64,000 nucleotides of DNA from Chromobotia macracanthus (Eukaryota > Chordata > Actinopteri > Cypriniformes > Botiidae): NCBI GenBank assembly GCA_036877525.1, contig JAZGTH010000063.1:620001-684000 (forward strand). Direction: 5' to 3'. The notes under the pieces are model-generated. The model saw only the letters and a list, made by a program, of their open reading frames with translations, did not search any database and was not told the DNA's origin. Made by a program: the position numbers and the translations under genes. Shown in pieces: positions 31,211 to 44,881 of the stretch (positions are counted from its first letter, which is position 1; each line of letters opens with the position of its first letter).

Positions 31211-34186
31211 CGTAACTACGATACATTAAAAGAGAGAAAGAAAGGGTCAAATTAAATGATTTAAACATTTGTATGAATTAGAATTACAGGTCCGATTTAG
31301 TGACATGTCGAAGAAAGAGATAAATAAGGGATGTGTCAACGAGGATGGGCCATGATGTTAATGATATAAAATAGAGGAAGGTTTCACAGAGATGGCGGTA
31401 ATGGCATAAAGTTACTGATTGCAGCTCTACAGTTACAAGACTGAATGTATGTTAATGTGAAACGTCTAACTGAGGGGAAAATTTACACACAAAAATTAAG
31501 AGGCAACCAAGCAGATGAGCATTAAATAGCCTTTGTAAAATTTTAAATAGAAGTCCATCACATTTTTCCCAGTGCTTTTGGCCCAGGCTTTCACTGTAGA
31601 CATTGTTCTATGTTTTAGGAAAAAAATAACATTATACATAACCTTTATACTGAGGGACCTTTGTTCAACCATCTATAATAATGTTAGGAAACTAACTTGT
31701 TCAGAACTGTAAGAAAAACCACACAATCTAGTATACAAATCTATGCACAATCTATGCACTGTAAAAAAAAAAATTGCTGCCTGAAATTAAGTTTAATAAA
31801 CTTGGCTGCATAAGTAATTTCACTTTAGTATTTTTAATCCTGATTGGTGTTAGATTGCTGTAACTTAAATAGTTGAAAATTAGCTTATTTCTATATGTTA
31901 CACCAGTCATGATTTAAAATATTAAGTTGAAATTACTTGTAAAGCAAGTTGATTAACTTAATTTAAAACTTAAGGTTTCTTAAAACAGTTATTCAGATGT
32001 GATACAGATTAGACCACTGATATGATATGATATTATTATAAAATCATTTGAACAAAAAAGATGTCTGTGTTGGTGCAGATGTTGTTCAATATCACCAGTC
32101 TGGTTTCAATAGCAGAAGTAAGATATTTATAACCAGAGGTAAAAGAAGGGCTACTGTTTAATTTTTATTTGTGCTTTTAAATGGTCTATTGGAGTACAGT
32201 ATCGTCAGTGCTATCATTAAAAAATAATAAAGCATACAGCCCTGCAGGTACTTCTTAATTCCCTTGTATCATTAAGAGCTACAGCTTACAGTAGCAGGAT
32301 AAGAGCAGTTCAGGAGTTCTGCCTGAACTGGCCTCTCTTATGAAATGTACTTGTCCGGTTTTTTTCACCTGATTTGTTTTAATCATTCCCGTCTATTTAA
32401 ATTACACCACAGGGCATTCCTATCTTATTAAACATCTCTGCTGGATACTTTTCTATTTAGAAGACGACTCTGGATCACAGTTATTTTAATATAATTACAA
32501 CAGACGAAAGCACAGCAGAGATCAGTAATGTTAGTGGCATTGTAATTAGCAGAGTTTAAACGTTGCCCTGCAAACATTAGCTGCTCTCTTGCTGAAAGAC
32601 TGAGCTAATGAATTTTCCATTAGCTGGAAAAGCCTCAGTTCAATCTCTGGAGGGGGTGAAGTGGAGATGATGGATAGCATTAGCACTGCTAGCCGAGCAT
32701 TAGCTCTGAATAGGCAGTCCTGAAATCAGCCTGATGACACAGTAGCCTGTTGAGTGACAGAGTCTTTGTTTATGTGATCTGATCTTCAGCACATCAGTGA
32801 GAAACTGACACACGGCTCACCTGTGACCTGAACACTGCACAACTCAGGTACACAAACCTGACTTTGGCTCTATAAATACAGACTTGATTTTATTCAGCAT
32901 GGCTTTATTTTTGTAATAGACTGCCTTTTTGTGCAGTCAGCAGGGGTGGGGATTTTCATGCACCAATTCAATTCTGCTGTTTAAAAACAGTGATATCTGC
33001 CTGGGGTCAGATTGTTTTTACCATGATTTGTATACGTGCATGCTTAATTAAATTCCAGCTGATTCTTTACTATTCATCATATTCCTATTTACACTTCAGT
33101 ATGAAATAAGTGACTTTAAAACAAAAAAGTTAAATAAACCAAACATAGTTGTATTTATTAGCACGTCTTCTGCTGGCTACAGACTTTGACCCTGTGGCTT
33201 CTTTCTCAGTTTAGTGCCACATAACACCTCTACTCTGCAGGTAACCTGCTTTAGCCATTTCTGTATTCCAGTGATGGCTTTACAGTCTATAAATAGCAGG
33301 AATGATTGATATGGCATACGGCGAACCTTTTGTAAGTCACTTTGCCTCTAGGCAGGGATGACTTTCAGCGTTAGCGATGGCTTTTCTTTTACATCACCTG
33401 AGCCTGTCATAGGCTTCAATTACTGGCCGGGCATCAGTGCTGGACAAACACTGCACAGGTGGAAACCTGCTGCTAATGCACTGAATGAGAGACACGCAAA
33501 CTATGCTAAGGTTTACACGGGATGTAGCATTCAAACAAAGCAATACACCATGAAAGAGTGAGTGTTGCTATACTTTTCAGCATGTTTACTTATGGTAAAA
33601 TCATTTTAATACAGTGACACCAGTGTTCAATATACAGTTAGATATGCTGTTCATATATATTTATACATTTTAAAAGATTTACGTTTTGTATTCTTTTCTT
33701 TGCTGTGTTAAAGGAGATATCATTATACACATATATATGTGTGAACAATGGATGTATGGCCCACAAAGAGATCAGATCTGACACACAAAAGCCAATTATA
33801 TGAATACGCATATAATCTCTATATGATGATTTTTATCTGAATATTCTAATGAATGACCTAAGATTGATGTGTTTCAGTACACTACAGTAAAAAACACTGG
33901 AAAGCACCTGGGTGACATTTTTCTGTACATTGGGAGCTTCTGTATTTCTGCTCAAGTTATTACTCCAGCTCCTGTGTGACATCATCTGTGCTGGTGAAGG
34001 AGGAGTGAAAAGTTACTGTGCTTGATTCTCAGTTTGATGTTCTAGCAGAGCTACAGGAACATCTAAAACAGAACACAAATCGATTATTTTTAGGGTAAAT
34101 ATGACCTATCAATGACTAAAAGATCAATGTGAGAATTCTATTAAATTGTCCAGAGAAGCTTGAAATTGTGTCATTAAATAGATGTA
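31211..34186. other. Noncoding; no gene seen
   Basis: AT-rich sequence without a supported exon. The ORF at 33358-33561 has no splice signals or family resemblance. Confidence 0.55.
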
Positions 34187-35381
34187 CACTCACCGGCCAT
34201 TTTATTAGGTACACCTTGATAGTACTGGGTTGGACCCCCTTTTCCCTTTAGATCCGCCTTAATTCTTTGTGGTATAGATTCAACAAGGTGTTGGAAACAT
34301 TCCTCAGAGATTTTGGTCCATATTGACATGATAGCATCATGCAGTTGCTGCAGATTTGTCTGCTGCACGTTCATGATATGAATCTCCTGTTTCACCACAT
34401 CCCAAAGGTGCTCTATTGGAATGAGATCTGGTGACTGTGGAGGCCATGTGAGTAAAGTGAACTCATTGTCATGTTCAAGAAACCAGTCTGAGATGATTTG
34501 AGCTTTGTGACATGGTGCATTATCCTGCTGGAAGTAACCATCAGAAGATGGGTACACTGTAGTCATAAAGGGATGGACATGGTCAGCAACAATACCCAGG
34601 TAGACTGTGGCGTTTAAATGATGCTCAGTGTCCCAAGAAAATATCCACCACACCATTACACCACCACGACCAACCTGAACCGTTGAGACAAGGCAGGATG
34701 GATCCATGCTTTCATGTTCTTTACGCCAAATTCTGACCCTACCATCTGAATGTCGCAGCAGAAATTAAGACTCATCAGACCAGGCAACGTTTTTCCAATC
34801 TTCTATTGTCCAATTTTGATGAGCCTGTGCGAATTGTAGCCTCAGTTAACTTTTCTTAGCTGACAGGAGCGGCCCCCAGTGTGGTCTTCTGCTTCTGTAG
34901 TCCATCTGCTTCAGGGTTCGACGTGTTGTGCATTCAGAGATGGTATTCTGCATTGCTTGGTTGTAACAAGTGGTTATTTGAGTTACTGTTGCCTTTATAT
35001 CATCTCTAACCAGTCTGCCCATTCTCCTCTGACCTCTGACATCAACAAGGCATTTTCGTCCACACAACTGCTGCTCACTGGATATTTTCTCTTTTTCGGT
35101 CCATTCTCTGTAAACCCTAGAGATGATTGTGTATGAAAATCCCAGTAGATCAGCAGTTTTTGAAATACTCAAAAACCAGTACATCTGGCACCAACAACTA
35201 TTCCACGTTCAAAGTCACTTAAATCCCCTTTCTTCCCCATTCTGATGCTCAGTTTGACCTTCAGCAAGTCGTCTTCACCACATCTAGATGCCTAAATGCA
35301 TTGAGTTGCTGCCATGTGGCTGATTAGCAATTTGTGTTACCAAGCAATTAAACAGGTGTACCTAAAAGTGGCTGATGAGTG
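34187..35381 (-). mobile_element. Tc1/mariner transposon with both terminal inverted repeats, inactive
   Basis: 1195 bp flanked by TA on both sides (34185-34186 and 35382-35383). Left end cactcaccggccattttatt then aggtacacc; right end ggtgtacctaaaagtggctg then atgagtg, inverted, with a few-base deletion. The transposase lies on the minus strand. It is decayed, so mobilisation would need an outside enzyme. Confidence 0.93.
34219..35240 (-). pseudogene. Tc1-type transposase pseudogene, 36-residue D-E spacing
   Basis: The frame begins at ATG 35238-35240 (MGKKGDLSDFERGIVVGA), then a frameshift near 35170. The paired helix-turn-helix region follows (SISKTADLLGFSYTIISRVY). In-frame TAA codons are at 34846-34848 and 34765-34767, a few codons are missing at WWIFSWDTE, and the usual stop at 34219-34221 has become TAT, so the frame runs into the inverted repeat. 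Catalytic motifs remain: WSDES, QQDNAPCHKA and PDLIPIEHLWD. There are 36 residues between the second Asp and the Glu, not the 34 usual for Tc1. That spacing has been reported for the Incomer (DD36E) branch; I have not verified the assignment. Confidence 0.88.
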
Positions 35382-35455
35382 TATTTGACAGACACTTTTA
35401 TCCCCAGCACCTTACAGTGTGTTCAAACGATACATATACACATACTGATAGTGTG
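35382..35455 (-). repeat. SINE/L2 tail split by the Tc1 element
   Basis: Directly after the transposon: tatttgacagacactttta then tccccagcaccttacagtg and, further on, cacatactgata, in the reverse orientation. This is the same tail and body as the SINEs at 48591 and 49636. The left flank (aaatagatg) supplies the missing end, so the transposon inserted at a TA inside the tail. Confidence 0.65.
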
Positions 35456-38400
35456 ATTAAAATTGATATATGACTGATCATTGCTATATTAAATCGTGTA
35501 AATCATTTATACTACTGTTTTTGAGGTACTTGATTAAATCTTTAGCATGTCGTCCTTTAAATGTCTTTGAATAAGTGTGCTTGTGGAAACTTTTGCCTAA
35601 TTGCACTGCAGTCTAGCAGTCATATTAAAGTAAGAACAAATAATGCAGCATCACAATTTGTTTACCTGTGATTACACTGTCTCATCAACACATCGCCACT
35701 AATGGATGTGGAATAAACAATGTTTATGAATAAAGATGAGATTGTTTTGAGGTCTTGATCAATGTGTCAAAAATGTACTTCAACACAAGACAGAGAGACA
35801 CTGAGTGTGTGTGTCGACATGCTGAGCGATTCAAATGATTTCATCCTTTGCAAAACTTGACACAATCTGGAGTAGAATTTCTCACTGGTTTTCTAACTTT
35901 CTGAAAGGATTTTTGCTACAGCATATTTGAAGGTAAAAAAATTGTGATGTCTGAGCTTATGGCTTTATTTTAAGACTGATTAGGTTTCATGCTTTCTGGG
36001 ATGATTATGTAAAACTTTCAATAAATAAATAAAAACAATAGCAAGGGATAGCCAGATCACAGGTGTTTGTTTTGAGTAAAATATTATACTTGTTTAGGGT
36101 TTTAACAACACAAAACCTCCATGCCACAATATGTTGTTAGTTTGAGTCAAAATAATTCACATTGTGTCTGAACAAGAAAGCTACTGTATCAAATAAAAGC
36201 AGAGTCCCATTCATCTCACCAGCACTTGCTCATCTTGTGTAATTTATTGTAACTTGCCAAAAAAGGCTGTCAATAGAATAAAAATGAGTTTTAGATGGAA
36301 TGAAGGGCTCACAGAGTCAAACCCAAATCATGACCACTTGTACCAGAACAAAGTATAAATACTCTTGTGGAAGCGTATGTAAAGCTTATCCTGCCTTACT
36401 AAAATGGGTCCTCTGTGAAACTACCATTCTAGGAAACATTGGTAACCCCAAATTCCCTTTGCAGATGGTTGTTTAGGTTCCAGAGAGAAGATTGGACTCG
36501 TGTTTAGGATCAGGCTGGAGTCTGGTTTGAGGTAATGTAGGTCGAATGACAGCTCAAAACCTTTTTCAAATGTTCAGCTAAACAAACCAGGCCATGGAAA
36601 AACTGTGTCAGCAATAAGTCTTTTCTACTGTAGATAATACATGTGTGTGTTTTGATAGTTAGCTCTGTTTTAGCTGGATGGAGTTTTTCTTAGCTTCATA
36701 GAAAAAGAGATTGTGAAGATTTTCTTTGGGCTGAATCTAATTCCAGAAGGGTCTGTAAACATTTAAGGTCTGTTAGTGTCTACATTTTTTGTACAGTTAG
36801 TCCTCAATAAGAATATCTAATCTAAGCTTATTTGCAAACCTGTTGGCCTGAGCAGATGGGACCCAATTGTTCTATTGGCTTTAACCCACATTCATGTCAT
36901 TTTAAAATGACAAAATTCTGATATCAAACAAAACAATCATGGTATAAACTAACATTTAATCTGCTGTCTGTTTCTGGGTAATATCCGAGGCTCAAGTCAA
37001 ACAGGGTGATTACGTTTGTTTAATAGCAGAGCACTTGAATGTTGTTAATAGAAATGTTCTGCGTTGATCTTCTGCTGTATATACTGATCACAACCAGATC
37101 CACTTCACAGAGACAGCTGTGAGGGTAACACAGGTGCCAACACTTAGTAGTAAACTCAGATTTGAATGTGTTTTGAATTATATATTTTGCTACACATTAA
37201 TGATCTGAAAGGGTCCAGGATACAAACTGTTTAAGATTCATCATGGCACAATTCATTTGTGCAATATGTGAAACATGTTACTCACTGTTGTGTTGTTCAA
37301 AACCTGCATTACTTTTTCCCCATCCATGGAAGATAAAAGGTGGATTTTTGAGGAATATCCAGGCTGGTTTTTCTATACAATCAAAGTAAACTGTGGGACT
37401 GGGTTTGTTGAGACCCAAAAGTGACAAAAATACAATTAAACTATTTCTTTAATGGAAACGGAGGAAACCCATGTCAGCATGCAGTACAGCCATGTGTCAG
37501 TATTTCGCTAAAAACTCTTAATTTAGCGGCCCACCAGTGGCTTGTGTCTTTGATGACATGAATGCATTTTTCAGACAATGACAGCTGAAGACCTCCGTCT
37601 CTTTGTGGTACAGGCTCACATGTCCATCAAGCTGTAATTTCAGGCTGCTTGCCAAAAGTGAGAAAGCGGATGCTGCGTGGCACTGAAGCATCTCTGAGAA
37701 TCATACAATTTATAAATTCTGTTAATATAAATACAGTTTATTTTCTTCTGTCAAGTGCTACAACATAAAGCCCATGAGGGCATCATGACCTTTACTAAAT
37801 CTTATTATGAGGAACTCGCATAAACATTTTAAATCATCTTGCGTATCAGGCATGTGCTTAAACAGTGCTTTGCCCTCATGTCCAACCTCTACTGAAAGCA
37901 GTAGCCTATTGCTTATTTTGTTTCGCCCAAGATTTTACAAAGGAAACGGTTTATCCATATAACAATTTACAATTTGACGTGCAGTGATGATTTATAATTA
38001 AATCACAATTATAAAAAAATATATAAAAAAATGTTTTTAATGGAACGTCATTTAAATTATTGGGAGGGGCTTTTATTTAAGCCATCGCAATCCATGACAT
38101 AAACCTCACTTTACCATTCTTGAATTATTCTGACTGATCTCAAAGCTGCTTGTTCATCATTGTCAGAGAGTGAGGAAATGTCCTGCTGATTTCATCTTTC
38201 ATAACAGTCTGTCTCCATTGATCATTGGCTGAGAGAGCGTTTCAAATGCTCTCGTGAGATTCTGATTTCACTCTTTGTGTATGGGATGAGAACAGGGATT
38301 CACGTATCCTCATAGTTAAGGGATAAGTGAGAGAAGTGAGATATATGCTAAGACACTGTGACCCTGCTGCCACATAAGGAGTGATTTATGAAGTAATCAT

Positions 38401-38856
38401 CACTGTTGCCCTAAGTTCCTCATTATCACTAAACTCTCTCACACACTCTCTCTCCCCATTACACTGTCTCTCTCCTTTACAACAAACACTAATCGGATTG
38501 TCTGTTGTGCTTTCACTTGTTTGCTAAGGACTAAGCTTTTTTGGGTCCTTCATGGATGTGAAAAATTCCACATTCAGGCTCTCACATAGATTGTAGTATT
38601 TTAAAAACCCTTTATTTGCAGGGCTACATATCATAAAACCAAAGTGTATCTGCCCAACCTCTAATCACTAGATCACTAGAAAATCACTAGAAAAAATATC
38701 AGTACAATCAAAAAAATCACCAACGTATAATGTGTAATAATAATATGCTTGTGTCTTATAAATTAGATCAGAATTAGTAGAGTTTACGTAAATTGGTGTT
38801 TCACAGATGTACTTTGTGATTTTAATAATCCAAAGCATCTGTTCAAAATTTACTTA
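35456..38856. other. Noncoding; no gene seen
   Basis: AT-rich. Contains a degraded dispersed repeat at about 37260-37420 (actcactgttgtgttgttca, aaacctgcattactttttc). Confidence 0.55.
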
Positions 38857-40097
38857 TCAAGTCAAGTTGAGCTTTATTGTCATTCCGCTATATGTGGGGA
38901 CATACAGTGGAATGAAATGTCGTGCCTCACAGGACCACGGTGCTACATAAATACAGACATACAACAATGACGTGAAACAGTATAAATCTAAACACAAATA
39001 CTAACAGAATTAGATTATAAATATACTATATTAGTATTAAATACAAACTATACAAATGTTTCACATAAATATTGCATGAGGAAAAAGAAAGTCAAGCACT
39101 GTTCCTGGCTGGAGAACAGTACAAGATGATCTGTAGTGCATGGGCTTGTAAACATACATATGTTATGAGTCTTTTTGTGAGATTATGTACCCTCAGTTGT
39201 AAAAAGTGTCTAGTGCACATAGAGGAGAGTGTGTTACTACAGGTGGTCTGTGCGGCCTACTCACCTGTGTGTAGCACACTCAGAATTGCACAAGGGAGAA
39301 ATAAAAAAAAATATATATATATATATTTAGGAGGTATGAGGTTTTTCAGAGGGGGGCCGTGCTTGAGTTCAGGGCTCTCACAGCCTGGGGGAAAAAGCTG
39401 TTGAGCAGTCTGGCAGTGCGGGCTCTGATGCTCCGGTACCGTTTTCCTGACGGCAGGAGCTGGAAGAGACTGTGTGAGGGATGGGTGGGGTCCTTTACGA
39501 TGCTGGTGGCTTTGTTGGAGCATTGTGAAAGGAAAATGTCCAGGATGGAGGGGAGAGGGGCACCGATGATCTTTGCAGCTGTGTTCACTGTCCGCTGGAG
39601 GGTCTTGCGGTCTGCGGCGCTGCAGTTCCCATACCAGACAGTGATGCAGCTGGTCAGCACACTCTCAATGGTTCCCCTGTAGAACATGGTGAGGATTGGT
39701 GGAGGGAGACTTGCTCTTTTCAGCCGGCGGAGAAAGTGTAGGCGCTGTTGTGCCTTTTTGGAGAGTGACGTGGTGTTGGTGGTCCAGGTGAGATCCTCTG
39801 TGATGTGCACCCCCAGGAATTTAGTGCTGCTGACTCTCTCCACAGTCGAGCTGTCGATGGTCAGTGGGGGGTGGTCAGTGGAGTTTCTCCTGAGGTCCAT
39901 CACAACCTCCTTTGTCTTCTCCACATTGAGGAACAGGTTGTTCGCGCCACACCATGCCGCTAGCTGTGCCACTTCCTCTCTGTAGTGCGTTTCATCGTTG
40001 TTGCTGATGAGACCTACCACCGTTGTGTCATCAGCGAACTTGATGATGTGGTTGGAGCTGAACTTGGCAGTGCAGTCGTGGGTCAGCAGTGTGTTAC
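38857..40097 (-). mobile_element. 5'-truncated L2-type LINE, 3' end
   Basis: Minus strand: reverse transcriptase fragment from about 40097 to the stop at 39346, then a 3' region ending gaatgacaataaagctcaac/ttgacttga at 38857-38885, the usual end of this LINE group. A short A-run plus (TA)n at 39303-39327 lies in its 3' region. Sequence family differs from the LINE at 20-24 kb. Confidence 0.88.
39346..40097 (-). pseudogene. Reverse transcriptase C-terminal fragment of L2-type LINE
   Basis: Opens within the palm at IIKFADDTTVVGLIS (catalytic FADD), then LFLNVEKTKEVVMDLRR, SSTKFLGVHITEDLTW and QQRLHFLRRLKRA, and ends RTARLLNSFFPQAVRALNSS. The frame is intact from 40097 to the stop at 39346, but endonuclease and most of the RT are absent: a dead-on-arrival insertion. 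Confidence 0.88.
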
Positions 40098-41644
40098 ATA
40101 TTACACGTGTTACATATTGTAAATCCTTGCCATTACTGTATTACATTTTTGGACTGATTCTCGTTAACTTTTACCTTTGTTGAGTCTTGATATTTTATGC
40201 GCACTGGTTTGGTTATAGAATGTAGTTGTCAGTCTCATTAATAACCAAACTAGATGTGAACATAACCGTACCCAAAGGAGGACTTGTAATGTACTGTAAC
40301 CATAACCTTTGCATTTTATTTGATTTTCTGGTGCATAATGTGAACGCGACAGCATTGCTTATTTACAGGTGTTTCGTGTACAGTCAAATCTCATATCTGC
40401 CCCAAGCTGCTGAGTTTGATTAGTTCTGTAAATCAATTAGTTTGTAATGAGTTAGTTTGTCTTTATTCTGTATGTTGTGGTGTCTACAAAGTAGAATTTA
40501 CATTCTAACTCTCAAATATCTTGGTAAATATTCCATGTTTCTCTTTGCATGTGTATTAACAAAAGACCTGACAACTGCTTGGCCGCTTGCTTTCGCAGTT
40601 ACACACAGCCATTCTGACATAAAACTATGGTGAAGTTTCTCAGATGAGATAAGAGTCTCCGGTTACAGAATTTTAAGCAGGCTTAGAGTAAGCTTTCCTT
40701 ATCAGTAGTTTATTCAAAATCCCCTAGTCTTCCTGACTGTACGTTCTTTGATTCATAGAACAAGATAAAGCACAAGTATTATGGCTTGAAATTGTCAGAG
40801 GTTCCTGTGAGGGAAATTCAGATTTTATACATTTTACTGTTACATAAAATTAAATCAAATGATTTAATTTAAAAAAAAAATAAAATAAAATGAGTTTAGT
40901 CAGGTCACAATTTATGTTTCATATTAAGGAACAATAAGAGCTGAATTAAGTAATATGATCTTTTTAATCTTACTATCATTTGCACATCAGCTGTTTAGTA
41001 AACTGTCATGATGTAAAGCAACGTGACTCCACAGAATACTGATGTATCTCTGTCCTCAGACTTTTTGAATTATATACAGTTAGTGTACAGTCATTCCTGC
41101 TTTGATGCATATATGGCCCAGCGTATGTGGAGTATTCTGGCCTGTAAAAAGGCTGGAGCATGAGCTTTTCTTTTTTTTTGTATGATTTTTGTATGATGAT
41201 TTTACTGTATGAAGGATATACCCTGTAGTGTGCTTTGTTTAACAGTCAGTGCATCAACACAATCAGGCATTCACGTTTTTGGACAACTCTTATCTACATT
41301 TTCTGTCATAATTGCATCATATTTTAAAATGGTTTCATCCTAAATTTCAGCTATATTATCTGATGTTAGGTGCTGTTTTCAAAATATCCACATAGATATT
41401 TTAATTTACAGTCAAACTATGGTATGACTTGTTTAAGTTGGACATCTTTGATCACCTGATCAGCTCTCACTTTCATTGAACAGAAAAGAGCAGTGCCAAT
41501 ATTCTTCCAAATGTCTCTTAAACTCCTTTATCGTATATAATATTCAACAAATTATGTAGCGATTATTAAGAGACACGTAGTCAATTGTGATGTAAACACT
41601 GGACTGCTTCTCTTCCATCAGTGCATATATTTTATAGTGTGTAT
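40098..41644. other. Noncoding; no gene seen
   Basis: AT-rich, with no supported exon or recognisable element. Confidence 0.55.
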
Positions 41645-41980
41645 TTTTGTCCCTGTCCCCCAAAGTCCCTCGCTGGTGGAATGATCTTCAAACCCTGTTT
41701 GGTCTGCTGCATCCCTCACTATGTTCAGGAAGCAGCTAAAACCTGTCTCTTCTATAAATAACTGACACAAGTTTGATCTAATAATATTAAAAAAAAATAC
41801 TACTAACCCTTTATCCTGTCTCCCAACAGGTATCACTTCTATTAAGCATTGAAATGTTGTAATCTTGGCAACTGTACCTTTGTACAGCTGATGCGGTTGC
41901 CTCCTTATGATTTATTGCTTCATTGTTTTCCTCACCAAGTCTTTTGGATAAAAGTGTTTGCTAAATGTAAATGTAAATAT
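41645..41980 (+). mobile_element. Small 5'-truncated L2-type LINE fragment
   Basis: Plus strand: cctcgctggtggaatgatct encodes the PRWWNDL motif near the C-terminus of L2-type proteins, then caggaagcagctaaaacctg, and the terminal tail ttttggataaaagtgtttgc + taaatgtaaatgtaaata at 41942-41979. Confidence 0.8.
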
Positions 41981-44411
41981 ACATTATTTCTCTGTGACAG
42001 AAGCTACAGTATTGATTACTACAGTATACATGTTGTGGTTTTTCTGTGTTTAAGACCATTGAGAGACATTGAGTAGTTTGATCACTCAACGCGCTCTCTA
42101 ATGCTCAGTCATCTGGCTAATTCTCAGTGTATCAAGCACAGCTTTATCACTCCAGGAAGTGAACACCATTATTTGTGAGGTTTATGAGGCACCACAGCAT
42201 TAAAAGCTCTTCTAATGCTCTTCCTTCCAAAACCATCTCCAATGTGCTGCTTCCATATACTTTCAGATCGACTTCATATTTCTCATCTGTCTCCATGGTT
42301 TGAGATTGATTGTCTTTTATAAATGTATTGTCAAATTATTCTGTACAGCAAGGATTTTTCTTCCAAGTAAAGGGAAGAATAGAATAGTTGGTTTCAGTTT
42401 TGAGATGAGTTAGTTTCTGCTGTAGATTTCAATACACATTTCAAAACCAGTAAAGAGAGTTAGAGCATTGTGTCTGAACAACTCTTAGTGCCTGTCAGTC
42501 ATAAAGTAGCCTTGAGGTGTTTAGATGTTGGTGAAGAAATGTGTGTCTGTATGTGTGCTCACCTCGTAATCACCATCACAGAAAAAGATTTCACAAAATG
42601 CTCTAAGGCATATAGACAGTAGAAGCAGTGCAAACTAAGGTCTTATCAACACTTCTAAGATAGAGCACTCAGATCTTCCAGAGAAGGTCTTCTCTGAAAC
42701 TATAGTGTATTTACTGACTCTTGCTTCATTGTGTATTAAACCATTTCTCATGACATGCTGGATTTTTCTGTGTTCAGTTCATTGCAAAATATCAAACTGA
42801 AATGATCTTGACTTCAGTTGCATCTACAGTTTGATAGTTCAGTTTGAATGTGTTAGATTCAAGGGATAAAGCTTTGGGTGGTTAGCATGGCCCAGTTAGC
42901 TGCTGCTAGTAGATACAAAGAAAATAACTACTACAAAAGTTTCAGCTTCTTTTTTTGATTTCTTTCTTTGTTTTGCAGTAAGGTGCTTTATCTTGCTAAA
43001 TCAGACCTGTAGCTGGCTTGTAGTGCTGTTGCCAGAGGGTTTACAATCAGGGACACATCTTTAATATTTCAGTATGTTTCAATATGTCTTGTTTCTTGCT
43101 GTGCCCTGTGTTGGGCCAGAGTGGAAACCTGGCTGCACACTCCCAAGGACACTGGAGGACAGACAGAAAATGAGAACACCATTAGCCTTGTGTCTGTGTC
43201 ATTGTAGCAGCACACGTCTCAGGCAGGAAATATGAAATCTGTTTCTGCACTTGTGTTCAGCCAATGGAAATCTGCAAATAATGGTTTTATTGAAAAAAGT
43301 GGGCTGGATGGTTTTCTTTATATTTAGCATCATTTACCAGCATCTGCTAAGTTCAAAATAAAATGAATAAAAAGATAAAAATCGTAATGGCTGTATTTTT
43401 GTTGGCCACCAATTTTTAGTGGATTCTTTGCTGTCCTGCCTAATAATCCAGCTCATTGTAAACACAGCAGGACCTCATGGCCTTTACACTTGAATTCCAA
43501 TGTGTGGAGAATACAGTTAACATACATGTGGTTCAGTGCACGAGAGGATTATTAAGCTGATGTATTTGTTGCAGTTGGGAGGCAGTTTCATATTATGCTT
43601 TCATTACATCCATTTACATCTAATCAGTCAGAGTTAGAAGACAGATTGTTGACATTAAAGGTGGAGTGGGTCATTTCTGTCCCATTAGCATCTTAAACGT
43701 AACTGCAAAAATATGACACTTCTCTTGCCTGCCATTGGCTGGACAAACACACGGCTCTGCACGCTGTTGGCTGAGTCACCATCCAATAGGGAAACACTCA
43801 AACACAAAAAATTTCAAAAAGCCACTGTATTATGATACTAGATGCATTCAGCATCAAATGTATTAATTCATTTTTTTCTGTTTGTGCTTTATTTTAAGTT
43901 TAAAGAGAATATGTTGTATATCTATTTTTCTGTTTTGTCCTGTACTATATTTGATTCTGATTTGATTCTGTACTCCTGTCACTTCCTCTTCCTGTTGTAG
44001 TCCTGTCTCTCTGGCCCCGTCCTAAATGTGCTCGCCTGTGTCATGTTTCCCCTGGTAAGTCTGTGTATATAAACCCATGTGTTGCTTGTGCAGTGTTTTT
44101 GTGTAGGTTATGTTTGCTAGTTTGGTTCTGCTCTTGGTCTCATTTAAACCATTTGGTTGCACTTGAATCTTTGTCTCGTTTGTAACACAATGGAAGAGGA
44201 GGAGAATGGAATTGAATAATGACGTGAACCAGTCTTGTCTTTTCCTGAACTGTGCTAAAACACCAGATTAAATCAACCTAAGTTGGTTTTGGCAATTTAA
44301 GATTTCAGTTAGAATGTCAGTCAAATACAGCGTGTGAGTGCACATGCACCTCTGCTTTTGTGTGCAGGTGTGTGTGTTGTAGGATGTATTCACAGAAGTG
44401 CGGAAGCAAGT

Positions 44412-44414
<3 letters not shown>
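41981..44414. other. Noncoding; no gene seen
   Basis: AT-rich. Near 43657-43770 a degraded dispersed repeat may be present (aaaggtggagtgggtcattt). No exon supported. Confidence 0.5.

Positions 44415-44481
<67 letters not shown>
44415..44481. repeat. (CA)33 microsatellite
   Basis: Pure CA dinucleotide run of 67 bases. The overlapping ORFs on both strands are artefacts. Confidence 0.98.
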
Positions 44482-44483
<2 letters not shown>

Positions 44484-44756
44484 AGTCTTTCAGCCCTGCT
44501 TTGTGTGAGAGGTGTGTGTGCGGATGTCTGCTGCGTTCAGATTGAATGCTGATTGGTTGTTGCGTAGCAGCTGCTAATAGGTAATGAGGAACATTTGTGG
44601 AAGTCTGGACTGAATTAGAGAACTCCGCCCCCAAACAGTTACTGATACAGGCTAAAAATAAAGCTGAACTGATGAACTGAGAAATGTTCAGTATCGCTCT
44701 TTATGAAGTCTGTATATGTCATGCGTTTAAAGGTGTATTCAGAGCAGAAATAGCGC

Positions 44757-44880
44757 ATTGCTGTGTGGTTGCTCAGGTGTTTGGAGTGCCTTTCAGGACA
44801 CACCAGTCTGGTTGTTAAGCTGTTCTGGACGGTTGCTAGGGTATTAATAGATGGTTGCTAGTAGGGTTTTCAGGGAGATT
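44757..44880. repeat. Degenerate GGTTGCTAGGGTATT-type minisatellite
   Basis: Loose repeats of tgtggttgctcaggtgtt, acggttgctagggtatta and gatggttgctagtagggttt, a motif common in fish noncoding DNA. Confidence 0.55.
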
Positions 44881-44881
44881 G

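Noticed and set aside
33358..33561. Possible small gene (67 codons)
   Set aside because: No splice signals, family resemblance or promoter context; consistent with a chance ORF.
44268..44552. ORFs of repeated VCVCVC / THTHTH
   Set aside because: Translation of the CA microsatellite.
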